Assembly (NCBI RefSeq): GCF_002155425.1
Contig: NZ_MUYG01000010.1
Span: 62,001 to 126,000 of the forward strand
Source: Erythrobacter donghaensis
GTDB taxonomy: Bacteria; Pseudomonadota; Alphaproteobacteria; Sphingomonadales; Sphingomonadaceae
DNA length: 64,000 nucleotides
Reading direction: 5' to 3'
Part shown: in pieces, positions 1 to 9,065 of the stretch
How the letters are laid out: each line of letters starts with the position of its first letter
How positions within the stretch are numbered: the first letter of the stretch is position 1
The notes under the pieces: generated by a model
Databases searched by the model: none
Seen by the model: the letters and a program-made list of their open reading frames with translations, nothing else
What the model was told of the DNA's origin: nothing
Position numbers and translations under genes: made by a program

Positions 1-86
1 ACACGCTGATGTACAACCACCAGCAGCAGCTCTACACCAAGATGCTCGATTACCTCGCGAATGATTGCGGCCCCGGCGGGCTCTAA
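1..86 (+). CDS. C-terminal end of an unidentified protein (partial)
   Basis: An open frame enters from the left edge in frame 3 and stops at TAA 84-86, giving 27 residues that end in DCGPGGL. A strong hairpin terminator follows about 25 bases later, which supports this being a real gene end. Too little is present to name the protein. Confidence 0.6.
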   Translation, partial: TLMYNHQQQLYTKMLDYLANDCGPGGL

Positions 87-110
87 GCGGCGCGACAAGG
101 ACCAAACACA

Positions 111-142
111 AAGGGCGCGGCCAGCGATGGCCGCGCCCTTTT
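111..142 (+). terminator. Rho-independent terminator, probably bidirectional
   Basis: A 13-bp perfect stem (AAGGGCGCGGCCA and its complement) with the loop GCGA is followed by a T run. It lies between the partial plus-strand gene and the convergent gene ending at 170, so it may serve both strands. Confidence 0.85.
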
Positions 143-169
143 GCTTTGGAGCCCCGCCCCTTGCTGCGC

Positions 170-715
170 CTATTGCAAGCGGCGGCCCTTGACGCCCTTC
201 TGCCCGTTAATCCGCAGGAAATAGCTGCTGAGCGCCCCCTTCTTGATCTCGAGCGGCTGGCCGACCTTGGGCTTCATCAGCCGCGCGGGCATCTCGTCAA
301 GCTGCCACTGCGCTCCTTCTTCGGTGACCAGCACATATTTGCCGCTGCTGGTGCGCACGCCGGTGATCGTGGTGTTGAGCGTGGTGAATTCCTCCGCCGC
401 TTCGGGGTCGTCCTTGTCGCTCTTGCCGCCGAAAATGCCGAAATCGGGCAGGGCAAAGCCGAACAGCTTGCGCCGCGTCTCACGCACCTCCTCGCGGTCG
501 ACCACCCGCACTTCGCCTTCGGTGCTGGCCGCCACGATCGAGGCGACGGCGGTGTCGAAACAGGCGAGCCGCTCGGCATCGTCGGTCTTGCCCTGACAGG
601 CGCGCAGGGCGCTGACATAGGCGCTTTCGTCGGGCTTGTCCTCGGCATGGCCGGGCGCGGCGATGACGGCAGTCATCAGAGCGCAGGCGGCACCGGCGGC
701 ACGGATCATGGTCAT
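170..715 (-). CDS. Small secreted protein of unknown function
   Basis: This 181-residue protein starts MTMIRAAGAACALMTAVIAA, a signal peptide probably cut after GHA, so it is likely periplasmic. The mature part has an early Cys-containing motif, RACQG followed by ERLACFD, and a C-terminal domain ending in basic residues (KGVKGRR). The ATG at 715 was preferred over an upstream in-frame ATG at 847 because it begins the signal peptide and has GGGAGAG about 8 bases before it. The longer version would put 44 Arg-rich residues ahead of the signal. I do not recognise a named family; the two Cys resemble those of other small secreted proteins with a C...RLACFD pattern. It follows the sulfotransferase gene on the same strand, about 95 bases downstream of that gene's stop. 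Confidence 0.75.
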   Translation of the reverse strand: MTMIRAAGAACALMTAVIAAPGHAEDKPDESAYVSALRACQGKTDDAERLACFDTAVASIVAASTEGEVRVVDREEVRETRRKLFGFALPDFGIFGGKSDKDDPEAAEEFTTLNTTITGVRTSSGKYVLVTEEGAQWQLDEMPARLMKPKVGQPLEIKKGALSSYFLRINGQKGVKGRRLQ

Positions 716-809
716 GGCGCGTCTCTCCCTCGCAAGGCCGGTTGCAGCCTCGTCCTTCGCCTGTCTGATTACCGCCGCGCCGCCGCCAAGGCAATCGGTG
801 CGGAGGCGA

Positions 810-2690
810 TCAGAGGTCGTAACCCATCCGTGTCGCCCAGGGCGCAAGGATCGGCATCACCGGGGCGAGCTGATCGGCATAGCGCCGCCAGCGACCCTTG
901 GCGCGGGTGTAGAGCGGCTCGGAAATCTGCGCATAGCTTGCGGTGCGCACCCGGCCGCGGCTGCGCGCCGTGTCCTCATGCGCCAGCAGGCGGTCGTCCC
1001 AGTCAAGGCCGAGCCACTGCGTCAGCGGCTGCAATTCGCCGCGCGGGCCTTCGACCAGCCTCTCGTAGCGAACCGCATGGGCAGCGATCGGCAGCAGCGC
1101 ATTGGCCTGCGTCCACGCGCTGAACACCGCGTCGTAAGTGCGCGCGGCCTCTTCAAGATCGGTGAAGCTGCGCATTGCGTGGTTGAGCGTGAAGTTCGCC
1201 ATGAAACAGCTCAGCACCGCGTCGGCCGGGTGTCGCTCGGCAAGGATGAAGCGCGCGTTCGGGAACAGGCGGTGGATCAGCGGCGCACGGGCCATGTTGA
1301 GCGGGTGCTTGTCGATCAGCCAGCGCTGGCCGTCCCATCCATGCGCGGCGGCGCTGGCGAAATAGGTGTCGCGCAGGCTGCGGCACTGGTCGGCGGTCAG
1401 CGCGGCCAGATCGGCCTCACCGATCTGACGCTGAATGCCGGCGATCATCGGGCGCTCTTCCAGCACCTGCACGTCTGGCAGGCCCATCAGCATGGTGTCG
1501 AGCAGGGTCGTGCCCGAACGCGGGAAGCCGACGAGAAACACCGGATCGCGCTGGGCGGGATCGGGGGTGAGCTGCGGCGTCCAGCGCGCGGCCCAGTCGG
1601 CGCTCCAGCGGGCGCAATCGGCTTCCACGCTGGCGCGGTAACTCGGCCCGGACAGGGACGGGGCTTCGGCCATGGCGGCGGCGTTCATCGCGCTGAAGGC
1701 GGCAAAGGCGCGCGGGGCATCGCCAAGCCGTTCGGCGATGTTGCCGATCAGCGCCTCGCGCCGCATCGGGTGAATGGTCGGCGGGATCGCCTCGGCATGG
1801 CGCATTGCGTCTTCGAAACGCCCTTCGCGCTGGGCGAGCCAGGCGTGGAGGAAGGCGACCTCGGGCGGGCAGGCGGCAAGATCGAGGCCCGCGAGGAAGG
1901 CGGCCAGCGCCTCGGTGCGGTTGGTCGCTTCGTAAAGCCGCCCTAGTTCGAGATGGGATTCGCCGAATTCGGGCCAGCGCTGCACCGCAGCCTCGAGCAC
2001 CGCGATGGCTTCTTCGAGCTCTTCGTTATGGGCGAGCGCCATGGCAAGCTCGGTCTGCACGTCGCGGCGATCGGGTGCGATGGCGGCGACATCGCGCGCG
2101 ACCTTCAAGCGCGCCACGCCGCGATCCGCCCGGCGCAGCACATCGGCGAGGTTGAGATACATCCCCGGCTCATCGGGCTGATAGGTGATGGCGTTTTCGA
2201 AGGCGTGGATCGCGCGGTCGATGTGCCCTGCGGCATCATGGATATTGCCGAGGCTGTTCCAGCTGGCAGCATCGGTCGGCTCGGCCTGAAGGACGCGCGC
2301 GAAGGCGGCGTGGGCCTGCCTGAGGTCGCCGCGCTGCTGGCGGATCCAGCCCTCGATCCGGGCGAGCGCGGGGAGCGACGCCCCTTCGGACAGCGCCAGC
2401 GCCTCATCCTCGCGCCCGGCGGCGAGCAGCGCGCGCGCGTGATCGGCGCGGATTTCGAGGTCATCGGGGCGCATCCAGGCCAGCGGCTCCAGATGGGTCA
2501 GCGCACGCGCAGGATCGCCCAGCTCCATCGCGGCGAGGCCCGCAATCGCCAGAAAGGGCGCGCCCTCTTCGGTCGGCGCGGCATGACGTTCGGCCAGCGC
2601 CAGCGCGCCAGCCGCATCCCCGGCCTGCCGCAGGCGCAGGGCCTCCGCAATTGCGGGGGCGAGCGTGTCGGTGGGGGTGGCCTGTTGCAT
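810..2690 (-). CDS. TPR-repeat sulfotransferase
   Basis: This 626-residue protein has two parts. Residues about 1-340 are TPR-like helical repeats (for example SWNSLGNIHDAAGHIDRAIH and LELGRLYEATNR). Residues about 380-600 form a sulfotransferase domain with the PAPS-binding 5'-phosphosulfate loop GFPRSGTTLLDTML near residue 390 and a later ERHPADAVLS segment typical of the 3'-phosphate site. Members of this family transfer sulfate from PAPS to proteins or small molecules; the acceptor here is unknown. The TPR array suggests a protein or peptide partner. I chose ATG 2690, four bases after the stop of the upstream oxygenase gene, with AGGA before it. A further in-frame ATG at 2717 would overlap that gene. 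No signal peptide is visible, so it is probably cytoplasmic. Confidence 0.85.
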   Translation of the reverse strand: MQQATPTDTLAPAIAEALRLRQAGDAAGALALAERHAAPTEEGAPFLAIAGLAAMELGDPARALTHLEPLAWMRPDDLEIRADHARALLAAGREDEALALSEGASLPALARIEGWIRQQRGDLRQAHAAFARVLQAEPTDAASWNSLGNIHDAAGHIDRAIHAFENAITYQPDEPGMYLNLADVLRRADRGVARLKVARDVAAIAPDRRDVQTELAMALAHNEELEEAIAVLEAAVQRWPEFGESHLELGRLYEATNRTEALAAFLAGLDLAACPPEVAFLHAWLAQREGRFEDAMRHAEAIPPTIHPMRREALIGNIAERLGDAPRAFAAFSAMNAAAMAEAPSLSGPSYRASVEADCARWSADWAARWTPQLTPDPAQRDPVFLVGFPRSGTTLLDTMLMGLPDVQVLEERPMIAGIQRQIGEADLAALTADQCRSLRDTYFASAAAHGWDGQRWLIDKHPLNMARAPLIHRLFPNARFILAERHPADAVLSCFMANFTLNHAMRSFTDLEEAARTYDAVFSAWTQANALLPIAAHAVRYERLVEGPRGELQPLTQWLGLDWDDRLLAHEDTARSRGRVRTASYAQISEPLYTRAKGRWRRYADQLAPVMPILAPWATRMGYDL

Positions 2691-2694
2691 GGGG

Positions 2695-4212
2695 TTAATC
2701 CTGTCGGAGTCGGGCAATGTCGAAGGCGACCGTCAACCGCTCGCCGTGGGGGAAGGGGCGCGTACCATGCCACATGGTCGATGGGAACAGCACCAGCCGC
2801 CCCGGCTTGGGCTCGATCAGCTGGCTGGGCGGCAGCCCCGGCACCAGATCGCGCGCCTCGCCGAGGCTGAGCCACCCGGCATGATCCTCTCCGCCTTTCC
2901 CGAGCGTTTCGGGCAGGGCTACGTAGAGCGCCGAGCTGAACCAGCCCTGCGGGTGGACATGATCGGTGTGGAACCCTGCCTGCTCCAGCCGCACCGACCA
3001 TGCCCCGGCGATGCGCAGCGGCGCGCGGCGGGCGAGGAGGGTGGGGTGGCCCGGATCTGGGGGCGGAAGCTGTGCGACGTGCCGCTCCACCAGCGCGAGC
3101 AGGCGCGCCTTGAGGTCGCGGATCGGGGCCTCGGTGCGCAGCAGCAGGTTGCCGTCGGTCTGCGTGCCACCGCGCACCGATTGGTCGAGCGGGGCGCTGC
3201 GGGCGAAATGCAGGCCGCGCAGGTGCTCGGCGAGCGCGGTCAGCTCGGCTTCGGACAGGCCGATATCGTAAACGCCGACCAGCCGGGCATCGCCTTCCAG
3301 CCAGTCCGCACGGGGATCGCCGCGCATCCGCCATGCGAGCGACAGGTAGGGCCACAGCGCGGCGGCGCCGGGCTGACCGACGAGGGGCTCGAGGAGTGCA
3401 GCGGCGCGATCGGGGGCGTTCGCGCGGATCAGGTGGCGCGCGTGCATCCATGCCGAGGCGGGATCGGCGGCGGCGGGCGCTGCCGTGGCAAAGTGCGCAT
3501 CGGCGGCGGCGAGATCGCCCTGTTCCGAGGCGACGTGCCCGGCCATCAGCGTGAGCCATGCAGGCGTGCCGAGGGCGGCGGTGGCCGCTGCCACGGCTGC
3601 GGCAGCGCGCGGCAGGTCGCGGGCTTGCAGCGCCAGCGAGATGGCGCAGTGGTGCAGTTCGGGCGTGCGCGGGTGGCGGGCGAGCGCTGCGGTGACGCTG
3701 GCGAGCGGGTCTTCGCCCATCTGCCCGGCAATCGCGGCGAGGCTGCGGTGCCCGGCGAGCCACAGCGGGTTGGCGGCGAGGGTGCGGCTGAGCAGGGCGG
3801 TGGCCTCGTCCGCGCGACCCTCGTGCAGCAGCGCGGCGGCGTGGCCGAGGATGACGCCGCCGTCCTGCGGCGCGAGGCGCGCAGCGGCGGCGAACAGGGC
3901 AGCCGCGGGCTGCCCGGCCTCGAGTGCGGTGCGGGCCCGCGAATGGGCGATCAGCGCGTCCTGCGGGGCGGCGCTGGCGGCGGCGGCGAAAGCTTCGGCC
4001 GCGATCAGGCTTTCCCCGCAGGCACGGGCGGCGAGGCCGAGCAATTGCTGCGCCTTGGCGCTGCCTGGATGGCGCGCGGCGAGGGTGCGGGCGTGGGGGA
4101 ACAGGAGCTCGGGATAGTCGGCATTGATCAGCGCCACGCCCGTACCGAGCGCGGCGGCGGGATCGTGGAGCGGGAACTGCGCGATCCGGGCTTGGGCTTC
4201 GGCGAGTTGCAC
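2695..4212 (-). CDS. TPR-repeat putative 2OG-Fe(II) oxygenase
   Basis: The 505-residue product has an Ala-rich TPR-like N-terminal region (about residues 1-320) and a C-terminal double-stranded beta-helix dioxygenase domain of the 2OG-FeII_Oxy_5 type. Visible iron and substrate ligands are HTDHVHPQGWFSSALYVALP near residue 417, then FPSTMWHGTRPF near 480 and the Arg of ERLTVAFDI that would bind 2-oxoglutarate. It should hydroxylate a so far unknown substrate. The start is GTG at 4212. The gene lies between the TonB receptor and the TPR sulfotransferase on the same strand and is translationally close to the latter (4 bases). A terminator separates it from the receptor, so it may have its own promoter or depend on read-through. 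Confidence 0.8.
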   Translation of the reverse strand: MQLAEAQARIAQFPLHDPAAALGTGVALINADYPELLFPHARTLAARHPGSAKAQQLLGLAARACGESLIAAEAFAAAASAAPQDALIAHSRARTALEAGQPAAALFAAAARLAPQDGGVILGHAAALLHEGRADEATALLSRTLAANPLWLAGHRSLAAIAGQMGEDPLASVTAALARHPRTPELHHCAISLALQARDLPRAAAAVAAATAALGTPAWLTLMAGHVASEQGDLAAADAHFATAAPAAADPASAWMHARHLIRANAPDRAAALLEPLVGQPGAAALWPYLSLAWRMRGDPRADWLEGDARLVGVYDIGLSEAELTALAEHLRGLHFARSAPLDQSVRGGTQTDGNLLLRTEAPIRDLKARLLALVERHVAQLPPPDPGHPTLLARRAPLRIAGAWSVRLEQAGFHTDHVHPQGWFSSALYVALPETLGKGGEDHAGWLSLGEARDLVPGLPPSQLIEPKPGRLVLFPSTMWHGTRPFPHGERLTVAFDIARLRQD

Positions 4213-4232
4213 GCGGTCAGGTTCCCCAAACG

Positions 4233-4260
4233 AAAATGGCGGGCCTTTCGGCCCGCCATT
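4233..4260 (-). terminator. Terminator after the TonB receptor gene
   Basis: A 10-bp perfect stem (AATGGCGGGC and complement) with a 6-base loop is followed on the minus strand by TTTTCG. It sits 22 bases after the receptor stop codon and before the oxygenase start, so transcription into the oxygenase is probably attenuated. Confidence 0.8.
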
Positions 4261-4282
4261 CGTTGTCTAGCGACGGTAACGC

Positions 4283-7200
4283 TTAGAAATCAAGCGTCAC
4301 ACCCGCAAAGATGTAGCGCCCGAGGGCGTCATACTGCTGCGCGTAGACGTTGCCGTTGCACGAACCGGCAGGGCAAGCCTGCGAGCCGACAACCGGCGGA
4401 GACTTGTCGAGCACGTTGTTCGCGCCGAGGACGAAGTTGAAGTTGTCCCCTGCTTCGAAGGTGAACGTCAGGTCGAAGTAGTTGACCGAGTCGAACCCGG
4501 CAACACCCGGACGGGCGGTGCCGCCCGGAGCCGGACCCGAGGGACCGGTGCTGCTCAGGTTGGTGTTGGCTTCGACGGCGTCGAGGGTGACGCTGTCGAA
4601 GTAACGCCAACGCAGCGAGGCACCGATGCCGCTGCGGAGGTTGAACCCGAGGCGGGCCTGGTGGCGCCACTGCGGGTTGGGCTGGCCGCAAACGTTCCCG
4701 TAGAGACCGACGCAATCGAAGGTCTGGTCGAGACCCGGGATCGCAACCCCTGTGTCGGTCACCAGCTCATCGAGGTAGGTGCCGAGGAAGTTGAAGGTCA
4801 GGGTACCCAGATCACCGATTTCGGTGGTGTAGTTCACCTGAGCGTCAACACCCGAGGTCGAGAAGCCACCGATGTTCTGCGTGACGTTGGTCGTGAAACC
4901 AGCCGCCGAGCGCCACAGCGAGCCCGAGGGATCGCGGTTGATGAGGCCGCAGAAGAACGGATCCGCCGTCGCGGTACAGGCCGCCAGAATGGTGTCCGAA
5001 CCGATCCCGCCGATCGCCTGCGTGATGTCGATGTTGAAGTAATCGACGCTGGCGGTGAAGCCAGGCAGGAAGGTCGGGGTCAGCACCACACCACCGGTGT
5101 AGGTGTCGGCCACTTCGGGGGTGAGGTTGAGGTTACCGCCAACAAACCCGTTGTACTGGTCAGCCGGGTTCGGAGCGACGAACTGGCCAACCGTCAAGCC
5201 CTGCGCCAGACAGCCGGTGTCTGCAGCAGTGATGGTGAAGCCCGAGCACGGATCGGACGAGCCGTCCAGAGCCACGCGGTTCGGCGCGAACAGATCCTGC
5301 ACCGTCGGTGCACGAACGGCCCGGTTGTAACCACCGCGGATGCGGAAGTCGCGGGTCGGGGCGAATTCACCTTCGATCTTGTAGGTGTCGGTGCTCACGC
5401 CGGTGCTGTAGTCCGAATAGCGATAGCCGCCGGTGATGGTGAAGTCATACACCCAGCTGTCCTGCGCGATCGGCAGACGGACTTCGGTGAAGAATTCCTT
5501 CACGTCGAAGCTGCCGGCCACCGGAAGGGTCGCCGCGCCCTGACCGGCAAGGTCGCCGGTGCTGAAGGCGGAGTCCGAATTGAACTCGAGGCTTTCCTTG
5601 CGGTATTCGGCACCGAACACGACATCCACGCCCTGGTCGGCCCAGGGAGTCTTGAGGCCGTATTCACCCAGCGAACCCGAAACGTATGCGCTTGCGACCT
5701 GCTGGCTCACGACACCGCGCGAAAAGCCCGGGGTCGAGAGATACTGAACCGCTGCCTGCGAGGGAGCGACCGTACCCGGCGAGAAGATGTCCCACGGCAC
5801 GCAGTTCGTGTCCGAACCATCGAGCGTCGAACGGCACACCGGGGTGCCACCCGGACCGTTCACCACGTCAAGGGCACGGCCGAGGCGCGTGACCGAGAAG
5901 TCGTTGAGGTAGGTCTGGTTGTAGTTGTTGCGGCCGTACTGGTAGTAAGCATCATACGACCATGCCGGCGACAGATCGCCCTTCACACCGATGACGGCGC
6001 GATAGGAGACGTGCTGGAGATCGTCCTGACGCGGACCGCCTTCGACGTTACGACGCAGCAGCTGCAGGAAGCCACGGTTGTAGGTGTTGCCGGTCAGCGG
6101 ATCGATGAAATCGAACGGCGTGGTCGGCAGCAGGGGTTCACCCAGGCCACGATCGATACGGGCCGCGTTTTCAGCCGCAACGTTACCGGTCACGAAGAAC
6201 GCGTCGCCGGGCAGCGGGCTGACCAGCAGGTTTTCATCATCGCAGAACTGCGCAACCTGACCAGCGCCGAGCAGCGGGTTGTCGCAGTTGATCGACAGGG
6301 TGTTGCCGAAGTCACCCGACGGAGCGATCTGGGCGACCGTGCGGTCGTCCATGAACATGAACTCCATGTAGGGCTTGATCGCGCTCGAGATTTCGTAGTC
6401 CGCGAAGACACCGGCGGTGTAGCGTTCATCCGGGCGCTGGTAGTAGTTCAGCGGGCCGAAGTTGAACGCGGTGAAGCCCGGCAGCAGGGTGCGGTTCGGG
6501 CCGAACTGCGACAGGGTCGAGGTCAGCGAATCCGCAACGCCGTCGCCATCGGCATCGGTCGTGTCATCGAAATCGTCGTAGTAGATCGCGGTGCCGACAG
6601 CCGAGGTGGCCGAACCGCCGCAGTTGTAACGACGTCCGCCGCCCGCGACCGCAGCAGCGGTGGTCGCCTGCAGCACGCACGACGAGTAGTCGCGACGGGC
6701 CTGAAGCACCGGATCGATCTTGCGGTAGCCGGCGTAGGCGGTGACGCGGCCGCGGCCGTCGTCGAAGCTGGCGCCAAAGGCAACGGTGGCATCGAAGGTG
6801 CCGCCATCGGTGACAGTGCCGGTCGGATAGCCGAAGCCGCGCGCGTCATTGGCGGCGCGGATGTCGGCCGAGGCCCGGTTGTTGTGGTTGTAGACACCGT
6901 AGTTGGCGTTGATCTTGAAGCCTTCGAAGTCGGTATCGAGCACGAAGTTCACAACGCCCGCAACCGCGTCCGCACCATACACCGACGAAGCACCGCCGGT
7001 CAGCACGTCCACGCGCTCGATCAGAGCGGCGGGGATGAAGTTGATGTCGGCCGCCGAAGTCGAGGGCGTGCCGGGCGCCATGCGGCGGCCGTTGACGAGA
7101 ACGAGCGTACGCTCGGGCCCGAGGCCGCGCAGGTTGAGGGTGGCGATACCGCTCGCGCCGTTGGCGATGTTGCCGCCCTGGGCAGCGAACACCTGCGGCA

Positions 7201-7456
7201 GCGAGTTGATGAGGTCTTCGACGCGGGTCGTCCCGGTAAGGGCGAATTCTTCCGCGGTCACGACGGTGACGGGGCTGGCCGATTCTAGGTTCGGCGAGCG
7301 CAGACGGGTCCCGGTGACGACGATCGCCTGGACTTCTTCAGCCTCGGCAGCGTTATCGGTGGTGACGTCGGCATCCTGCGCAAATGCAGGGGCGCCAACG
7401 GTCAGGGCGATGACGGCAGTTGCCGCACCGGCCTTGAGAAGCGCGTGCTTCTTCAT
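4283..7456 (-). CDS. TonB-dependent outer-membrane receptor
   Basis: The 1057-residue protein starts with a clear signal peptide (MKKHALLKAGAATAVIAL, cut after AFA). A TonB-box-like stretch EVQAIVVTGTRL lies near residues 42-53, followed by a plug domain with LNLRGLGPERTLVLVNGRR and GGASSVYGADAVAGVVN, and a long beta-barrel ending in the terminal Phe of FAGVTLDF. These are the hallmarks of receptors that import bulky substrates across the outer membrane using TonB energy. The substrate cannot be read from the sequence. The length and style match the large receptors common in Sphingomonadales. The start has a strong AAAGGAGG site, and a perfect 15-bp palindrome lies just upstream. It precedes the oxygenase and sulfotransferase genes. 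Confidence 0.93.
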   Translation of the reverse strand: MKKHALLKAGAATAVIALTVGAPAFAQDADVTTDNAAEAEEVQAIVVTGTRLRSPNLESASPVTVVTAEEFALTGTTRVEDLINSLPQVFAAQGGNIANGASGIATLNLRGLGPERTLVLVNGRRMAPGTPSTSAADINFIPAALIERVDVLTGGASSVYGADAVAGVVNFVLDTDFEGFKINANYGVYNHNNRASADIRAANDARGFGYPTGTVTDGGTFDATVAFGASFDDGRGRVTAYAGYRKIDPVLQARRDYSSCVLQATTAAAVAGGGRRYNCGGSATSAVGTAIYYDDFDDTTDADGDGVADSLTSTLSQFGPNRTLLPGFTAFNFGPLNYYQRPDERYTAGVFADYEISSAIKPYMEFMFMDDRTVAQIAPSGDFGNTLSINCDNPLLGAGQVAQFCDDENLLVSPLPGDAFFVTGNVAAENAARIDRGLGEPLLPTTPFDFIDPLTGNTYNRGFLQLLRRNVEGGPRQDDLQHVSYRAVIGVKGDLSPAWSYDAYYQYGRNNYNQTYLNDFSVTRLGRALDVVNGPGGTPVCRSTLDGSDTNCVPWDIFSPGTVAPSQAAVQYLSTPGFSRGVVSQQVASAYVSGSLGEYGLKTPWADQGVDVVFGAEYRKESLEFNSDSAFSTGDLAGQGAATLPVAGSFDVKEFFTEVRLPIAQDSWVYDFTITGGYRYSDYSTGVSTDTYKIEGEFAPTRDFRIRGGYNRAVRAPTVQDLFAPNRVALDGSSDPCSGFTITAADTGCLAQGLTVGQFVAPNPADQYNGFVGGNLNLTPEVADTYTGGVVLTPTFLPGFTASVDYFNIDITQAIGGIGSDTILAACTATADPFFCGLINRDPSGSLWRSAAGFTTNVTQNIGGFSTSGVDAQVNYTTEIGDLGTLTFNFLGTYLDELVTDTGVAIPGLDQTFDCVGLYGNVCGQPNPQWRHQARLGFNLRSGIGASLRWRYFDSVTLDAVEANTNLSSTGPSGPAPGGTARPGVAGFDSVNYFDLTFTFEAGDNFNFVLGANNVLDKSPPVVGSQACPAGSCNGNVYAQQYDALGRYIFAGVTLDF

Positions 7457-7803
7457 GGTGGTCTTCCTCCTTTAGGTTTGACCAGGTCAAATGACACTTC
7501 AAACGTCAAGGGCTGGTGACAATGCACCTTATAGCCCTCTCCGAGGTGCCGAATGCGCCAACCCCTTGGCGAGTGCAAACCCAATTCACCCTTAGCCGCG
7601 CGCTTGCAGCGAACCTGTTACGCTTCTGCCACAGTCTGAAGATACCCTTTGGGACAGTGCCTTGCGGGCACCATCAATTTGGTCGCTTGATTTGCCCCGG
7701 GCGCTTGAATAGGCGCTGGGAGGACAAGCGAGTAGTGATACGAAACTGATTTCGCACCGCTCGCAACGGGGCCGGCCGGGTCGGTCCGATCAGGGAGAGA
7801 GTC
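7457..7803. other. Divergent intergenic region between TonB receptor and thiolase
   Basis: This 347-base region separates two divergent genes, so it must hold promoters in both directions. The visible elements are the 15-bp palindrome at 7477-7491, the receptor ribosome site, and AGGGAGAGAG just before the thiolase ATG. A 77-codon frame at 7516-7749 has no convincing start signal or protein character. I see no clear sigma-70 promoter. Confidence 0.5.
7477..7491 (-). promoter_or_regulatory. Perfect 15-bp palindrome upstream of the TonB receptor
   Basis: TTTGACC-A-GGTCAAA is a perfect inverted repeat placed directly upstream of the AAAGGAGG ribosome site of the receptor gene. Its form and position suit a repressor operator; no known regulator is assigned. 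Confidence 0.55.
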
Positions 7804-8973
7804 ATGACCACAGCCTATATTGTCGAAGCTGTCCGCACCGCCGGCGGGCGCCGGGGCGGGCGCCTGGCCGGGGTGCATCCGGTTGATTTGCTGGCGAAGT
7901 CGCTCGATGCCATCGTCGCGCGCAGCGGGATTGACCCCAAGGCGATCGACGATGTGGTGACGGGCTGCGTCAGTCAGGCGGGTGAGCAGGCCTTGCAGGT
8001 CGGGCGAATGGGTGTGCTCGCCTCGAAGCTGCTTCCGCAATCGACCCCCGCCGTCACCATTGATCGGCAGTGCGGCTCCAGCCAGCAGGCGATCCAGTTC
8101 GCCGCGCAGGCGGTAATGAGCGGCACGCAGGACGTGGTGATCGCCAGCGGCGTGGAAAGCATGACCCGCGTGCCGATGGGCTCCAACGTCACGCTGCACA
8201 TGAAGGAAGGCCTTTATCACAAGGCCGAGGGGATCGAGGCGAAGTGGCCCGGCATCAACTTCAGCCAGTTCATGGGCGCCGAGATGATCGTCAGGAAGCA
8301 CGGCTTCACCAAGGATCAGCTCGATCAATTCGCCTATGACAGCCACCGCAAGGCGATTGCCGCAACGCAGGCAGGCGCGTTCGAAGGTGAGATCGTGCCG
8401 GTCGAGATCGAAACGCCCGAGGGTACTGCGATGCACACGGTCGATGAAGGCATCCGCTTTGATTCCAGCCTTGAAGGGATCGCGGGCGTCAAGCTGCTGT
8501 CACCCGATGGTGCGCTGACCGCGGCTTCCTCCAGCCAGATCTGCGACGGGTCTTCCGCGGTGCTGGTGGTGAGCGAGGCGGCGCTGAAGGCCCACGGCCT
8601 CACCCCGCTGGCGCGCATCCACAACCTCACCGTCACCGCGGGCGATCCGGTGATCATGCTCGAGGAGCCGCTGTTCGCGACCGACCGTGCGTTGCAGCGC
8701 GCCGGGCTCGGCATCGACGATATCGATCTGTTCGAAGTGAACGAGGCCTTCGCTTCTGTGCCGCTGGCGTGGCTCAAGCACACCGGGGCGGACCCCGAGC
8801 GGCTGAACGTCCACGGCGGTGCGATCGCGCTCGGCCACCCGCTGGGTGCGAGCGGCACCAAGCTGATGGCGACGCTGGTCCATGCGCTGAAGCGCCATGG
8901 CAAGAAATATGGCCTCCAGACCATGTGCGAAGGCGGCGGCGTCGCCAACGTGACGATTATCGAGGCGCTCTAG
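7804..8973 (+). CDS. Acetyl-CoA C-acyltransferase (thiolase)
   Basis: The 389-residue length is standard for the thiolase family. The nucleophilic Cys90 sits in DRQCGSSQQ, the catalytic His345 in GHPLGASG, and the second catalytic Cys375 in MCEGGGVAN. The enzyme cleaves 3-ketoacyl-CoA with CoA, or condenses two acyl-CoA in reverse; sequence alone does not give chain length. The next gene is a short-chain dehydrogenase resembling 3-hydroxyacyl-CoA dehydrogenase, so the pair would perform the last two steps of beta-oxidation. The ribosome site AGGGAGAGAG precedes ATG 7804. The small residues after the active Cys (GSSQQ) are seen in thiolases acting on unusual substrates such as steroid side chains, but this is only suggestive. 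Confidence 0.92.
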   Translation: MTTAYIVEAVRTAGGRRGGRLAGVHPVDLLAKSLDAIVARSGIDPKAIDDVVTGCVSQAGEQALQVGRMGVLASKLLPQSTPAVTIDRQCGSSQQAIQFAAQAVMSGTQDVVIASGVESMTRVPMGSNVTLHMKEGLYHKAEGIEAKWPGINFSQFMGAEMIVRKHGFTKDQLDQFAYDSHRKAIAATQAGAFEGEIVPVEIETPEGTAMHTVDEGIRFDSSLEGIAGVKLLSPDGALTAASSSQICDGSSAVLVVSEAALKAHGLTPLARIHNLTVTAGDPVIMLEEPLFATDRALQRAGLGIDDIDLFEVNEAFASVPLAWLKHTGADPERLNVHGGAIALGHPLGASGTKLMATLVHALKRHGKKYGLQTMCEGGGVANVTIIEAL

Positions 8974-8984
8974 AAATTCGTGAG

Positions 8985-9043
8985 TCCCCGCGAAGGCGGG
9001 GATCTCGTCCGTAAACGACTGAGGCCCCCGCCTGCGCGGGGGC
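8985..9043. repeat. Double-hairpin REP-like element
   Basis: Two adjacent perfect G/C hairpins lie between the thiolase and SDR genes: TCCCCGC-GAAG-GCGGGGA (8985-9002) and GCCCCCGC-CTGC-GCGGGGGC (9024-9043). No T tract follows, so this looks like a palindromic repeat that may protect mRNA rather than a terminator. Confidence 0.65.
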
Positions 9044-9065
9044 GCACCAACAAGGGAAAACGAAA

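Noticed and set aside
4661..7288. Very long open frame antisense to the TonB receptor
   Set aside because: It mirrors the codon structure of the receptor gene, has no ribosome site and no recognisable protein features.
7516..7749. 77-codon frame in the TonB receptor/thiolase gap
   Set aside because: No convincing ribosome site or domain, and the product has no signal or fold features.
8985..9043. Double hairpin as terminator between thiolase and SDR
   Set aside because: No T tract follows and the two genes appear to act together; a REP-like repeat is the better reading.
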